Below are positions 30,575-32,620 of a stretch of 32,620 nucleotides of DNA, in pieces. Positions within the stretch are counted from its first letter, which is position 1. Each line of letters begins with the position of its first letter. The notes under the pieces are model-generated. The model did no database searches. It saw nothing but the letters and a program-made list of their open reading frames with translations, and was not told the DNA's origin. Both the position numbers and the translations under genes were made by a program. The DNA is from Alphaproteobacteria bacterium (GTDB taxonomy: Bacteria > Pseudomonadota > Alphaproteobacteria > JAEULC01), in assembly GCA_020846275.1 (NCBI GenBank), contig JADLEG010000094.1, forward strand, positions 1-32,620, in the 5' to 3' direction.

Positions 30575-31467
30575 GGGTTCTCCTCGCGCGCCAGGCGGGC
30601 CAGGTACTGGCCATAGGCGCCCGCGCCGAAGGATTCCGCCAACTTGGTTAACGCCGTCTTATCGATCCACCCCTGCCGCCACGCGATCTCCTCCACGCAG
30701 GCGATCTTAAGCTGCTGGTTTTCCTCGATTGTCTGGATGAACTGGGCGGCCTGGAGCAGGGCCGTGGGGGTGCCGGCGTCCAACCAGGCGATACCCCGGC
30801 CGAAGGGCATCACCGCAAGCTCGCCGCGGTCGAGGTAGAGGCGGTTGAGATCGGTGATCTCGAGCTCGCCGCGCGCCGACGGTGTGAGCTGGCGCGCCAG
30901 GCCCGGGGCCGCCGCGTCGTAGAAATAGAGGCCGGTGACGGCGAAATGCGATTTCGGCTGTTTCGGCTTCTCTTCGATCGACAGCGCGCGCCCGTCCTTG
31001 TCGAAGCTGACCACCCCGAAGCGCTCGGGATCCTTGACGCGGGTGGCGAACACGCTGGCGCCCTTGGGCCGCTGGTCCGCGCGCAGCAGCATCTCGACCA
31101 GCCCGTGGCCGAAGAAGAGATTGTCGCCCAGCACCAGGGCGGACGGCGCGCCGGCCAGGAACGGGTCGGCGATCACCAGCGCCTCGGCGATGCCGCGCGG
31201 CGCCGCCTGCTCGGCGAAGGCGAACCTCATGCCCAGGCGCGAACCGTCGCCGAGAAGCTGGCGGAACAGCGGCAGATCGCGCGGCGTGGAGATCACCAGC
31301 ACCTCGCGGATGCCGGCGAGCATCAGCACCGAGAGCGGATAGAACACCATCGGCTTGTCGTAGACCGGCAGCAATTGCTTGCTGATCACGCTGGTCATGG
31401 GATGCAGGCGCGTACCGGAACCGCCCGCCAGCACGATGCCCTTGCGCGGAGTGCTGGGCGTCGTCAC
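30562..31467 (-). CDS. rfbA: Glucose-1-phosphate thymidylyltransferase
   Basis: 301 aa from a GTG at 31467, which overlaps the rfbB stop as GTGA; no better start exists closer to the conserved N-terminus. It joins dTTP and glucose-1-phosphate to dTDP-glucose, the first step of dTDP-L-rhamnose and related deoxysugar synthesis. Signatures: GIVLAGGSGTRLHPMTSVIS with KQLLPVYDKPMVFYPLSVLM, LVLGDNLFFGHGL, VVSFDKDGRALSIEEKPKQP and RGELEITDLNRLYLDRGEL, then AWLDAGTPTALLQAAQFI. Length is standard. It is followed by manC with a 13-nt overlap. Confidence 0.96.
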   Translation of the reverse strand: MTTPSTPRKGIVLAGGSGTRLHPMTSVISKQLLPVYDKPMVFYPLSVLMLAGIREVLVISTPRDLPLFRQLLGDGSRLGMRFAFAEQAAPRGIAEALVIADPFLAGAPSALVLGDNLFFGHGLVEMLLRADQRPKGASVFATRVKDPERFGVVSFDKDGRALSIEEKPKQPKSHFAVTGLYFYDAAAPGLARQLTPSARGELEITDLNRLYLDRGELAVMPFGRGIAWLDAGTPTALLQAAQFIQTIEENQQLKIACVEEIAWRQGWIDKTALTKLAESFGAGAYGQYLARLAREENPWQG

Positions 31468-32537
31468 GACCGCGCCGCTTCCCGGGCGACGCCCAGGCGC
31501 TGGCCGGCGAAGCCCCGCGAGCGGATCGCCTGCCACCAGGGGCGATGCTCGATGTACCAGGCGACGGTGCGCGCGATACCCTGGTCGAAGTCGACCGCGG
31601 GCTGCCAGCCCAGCTCGCGCCCGATCAGCGCGATGTCCATGGCATAGCGCAGGTCGTGCCCCGGCCGGTCGGCGACGAACTCGATCGCCTCGTCATGCTT
31701 TCGCGCGTCGCGCCGCGGAGCCAGGCGATCGAGCGCCGCGCAGACCGCGCGCGCCACGTCGAGATTGGTCCGCTCGGCCCGCCCGCCGATGCAGTAGGTG
31801 CGGCCGGGCTCGCCCGCCTCGGCCACCCGTTCCAGCGCCGCCGCATGGTCCTCGACATAGAGCCAGTCGCGCACGTTGGCCCCCCGGCCGTAGATCGGCA
31901 GCTTGCGCCCCTCCAGCGCGCCGAGGATCAGCGTGGGGATCAGCTTCTCGGGAAACTGGTAGGGACCGTAGTTATTGGTGCAGTTCGTCACGACCACCGG
32001 CAGGCCGTGGGTGTGGAAATAGGCGCGCGCGACATGGTCCGACCCGGCCTTCGACGCGGCATAGGGCGAGCGGGGGTCGTAGCGCGTCGTCTCGTCGAAG
32101 CAGCCGGTGGCGCCCAGCGAGCCGAATACTTCGTCCGTGGAGACATGCACGAACCGGAACGCCTGGCGACCGGCGGCATCGAGGCCGCGCCAGTAGCCCA
32201 GCGCCCCTTCCAGCAGTTTCTGCGTGCCCAGCACGTTGGTCGTCATGAAGGCCGACGCGTCGTCGATCGACCGGTCGACATGGCTTTCCGCCGCCAGGTG
32301 CAGGATCGCGCGGGGACGGTGTTCCGCCAGCAGGCGGCCGACCAGCGCGCCGTCGCCGATGTCGCCTCGCACGAAGACATGCCGGGGCTCGTTGGCGAAC
32401 TCGGCCAGCGAATCGCGGTTGCCGGCATAGGTCAGCAGGTCGAGGTTGACGACGCGGTCGCCCGCCCCCAGGCGTCGGCGGACCAGGTTGGCCCCGATGA
32501 ACCCGGCGCCGCCGGTAACCAGTATCGGTCCGTTCAT
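31464..32537 (-). CDS. rfbB: dTDP-glucose 4,6-dehydratase
   Basis: 357 aa, an extended SDR enzyme. NAD-binding ILVTGGAGFIGANLVR at the N-terminus, HLAAESHVDRSIDD, catalytic HVSTDEVFG, and SPYAASKAGSDH with the Tyr-xxx-Lys pair; VTNCTNNYGPYQFPEKLIP and YGRGANVRDWLYVEDHAAAL follow. It converts dTDP-glucose to dTDP-4-keto-6-deoxyglucose, the branch point for rhamnose and other deoxysugars. It is the first gene of the run seen here; rfbC and rfbD are not in the window and may lie beyond the right edge. The last 83 nt of the window (32538-32620) hold its leader; a GGAC-rich stretch precedes the ATG. Confidence 0.96.
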   Translation of the reverse strand: MNGPILVTGGAGFIGANLVRRRLGAGDRVVNLDLLTYAGNRDSLAEFANEPRHVFVRGDIGDGALVGRLLAEHRPRAILHLAAESHVDRSIDDASAFMTTNVLGTQKLLEGALGYWRGLDAAGRQAFRFVHVSTDEVFGSLGATGCFDETTRYDPRSPYAASKAGSDHVARAYFHTHGLPVVVTNCTNNYGPYQFPEKLIPTLILGALEGRKLPIYGRGANVRDWLYVEDHAAALERVAEAGEPGRTYCIGGRAERTNLDVARAVCAALDRLAPRRDARKHDEAIEFVADRPGHDLRYAMDIALIGRELGWQPAVDFDQGIARTVAWYIEHRPWWQAIRSRGFAGQRLGVAREAARS

Positions 32538-32620
32538 GCCGTCCGGCCGTCCTTCCTGGGCAGCCCCGCCGTCGATCTTAACCGCCGCATTGGCGTCTCG
32601 ATAGGGCTTTCGCCGCCACG

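Overview
The window is chromosomal DNA of a high-GC alphaproteobacterium. The evidence is a PopZ (DUF2497) gene next to valS, the pcm-like/rhodanese/tolC arrangement, three PAS_5-family (formerly DUF1457) proteins, TAXI-type TRAP transport genes, and GCTATA-type -10 elements in front of the tRNAs. The order cannot be fixed from sequence alone; a Rhodospirillales-like lineage is my guess. I see no insertion sequence, phage, integron or CRISPR array. Base composition and codon use look uniform.

Left part (1-9.4 kb), mostly minus strand. The 5' part of valS is cut by the window edge. Upstream of it lie three tandem PAS_5 paralogues, popZ, a TolC-family outer-membrane channel, a single-domain rhodanese and a PCMT-family methyltransferase. 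The last three form a tight operon with a good sigma70-type promoter. tRNA-Cys(GCA) follows on the plus strand, then a YqjD/YqjE-like membrane gene pair, a NodU/CmcH-family carbamoyltransferase, tRNA-Asn(GTT) and a possible 51-aa membrane peptide.

Middle part (9.4-18.2 kb). A SAM methyltransferase lies downstream of a TPR plus 2OG-Fe(II) oxygenase protein. Divergent from these is a malate synthase A carrying a ~230-residue Lys/Arg/Ala/Pro-rich histone-H1-like N-terminal extension. Next come an orphan PAS histidine kinase, MlaC, a ~490-bp gene-poor stretch rich in inverted repeats, and an ArsB/NhaD-type ion permease.

Right part (18.2-32.6 kb). A TAXI-TRAP transporter (binding protein and fused permease) is transcribed toward a cystathionine gamma-synthase-family PLP enzyme. 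A membrane-anchored CoxG-like protein follows, then a two-gene unit of a solitary CysD-type protein and an M20 amidohydrolase. MlaA here is fused to a C-terminal OmpA-like domain. Then come a b-type cytochrome, an exported COG4798-like methyltransferase interrupted by one in-frame amber codon, a second rhodanese, and a coupled nucleotide-sugar operon rfbB-rfbA-manC (dTDP-sugar and GDP-mannose precursors for surface glycans).

Most notable are the H1-like/malate synthase fusion, the MlaA-OmpA fusion and the single TAG inside the SAM-binding motif of an otherwise intact methyltransferase. Many gene products point to the cell envelope (TolC, MlaA, MlaC, nucleotide sugars, carbamoyl- and methyltransferases), but no dedicated new defence or mobile system is evident.
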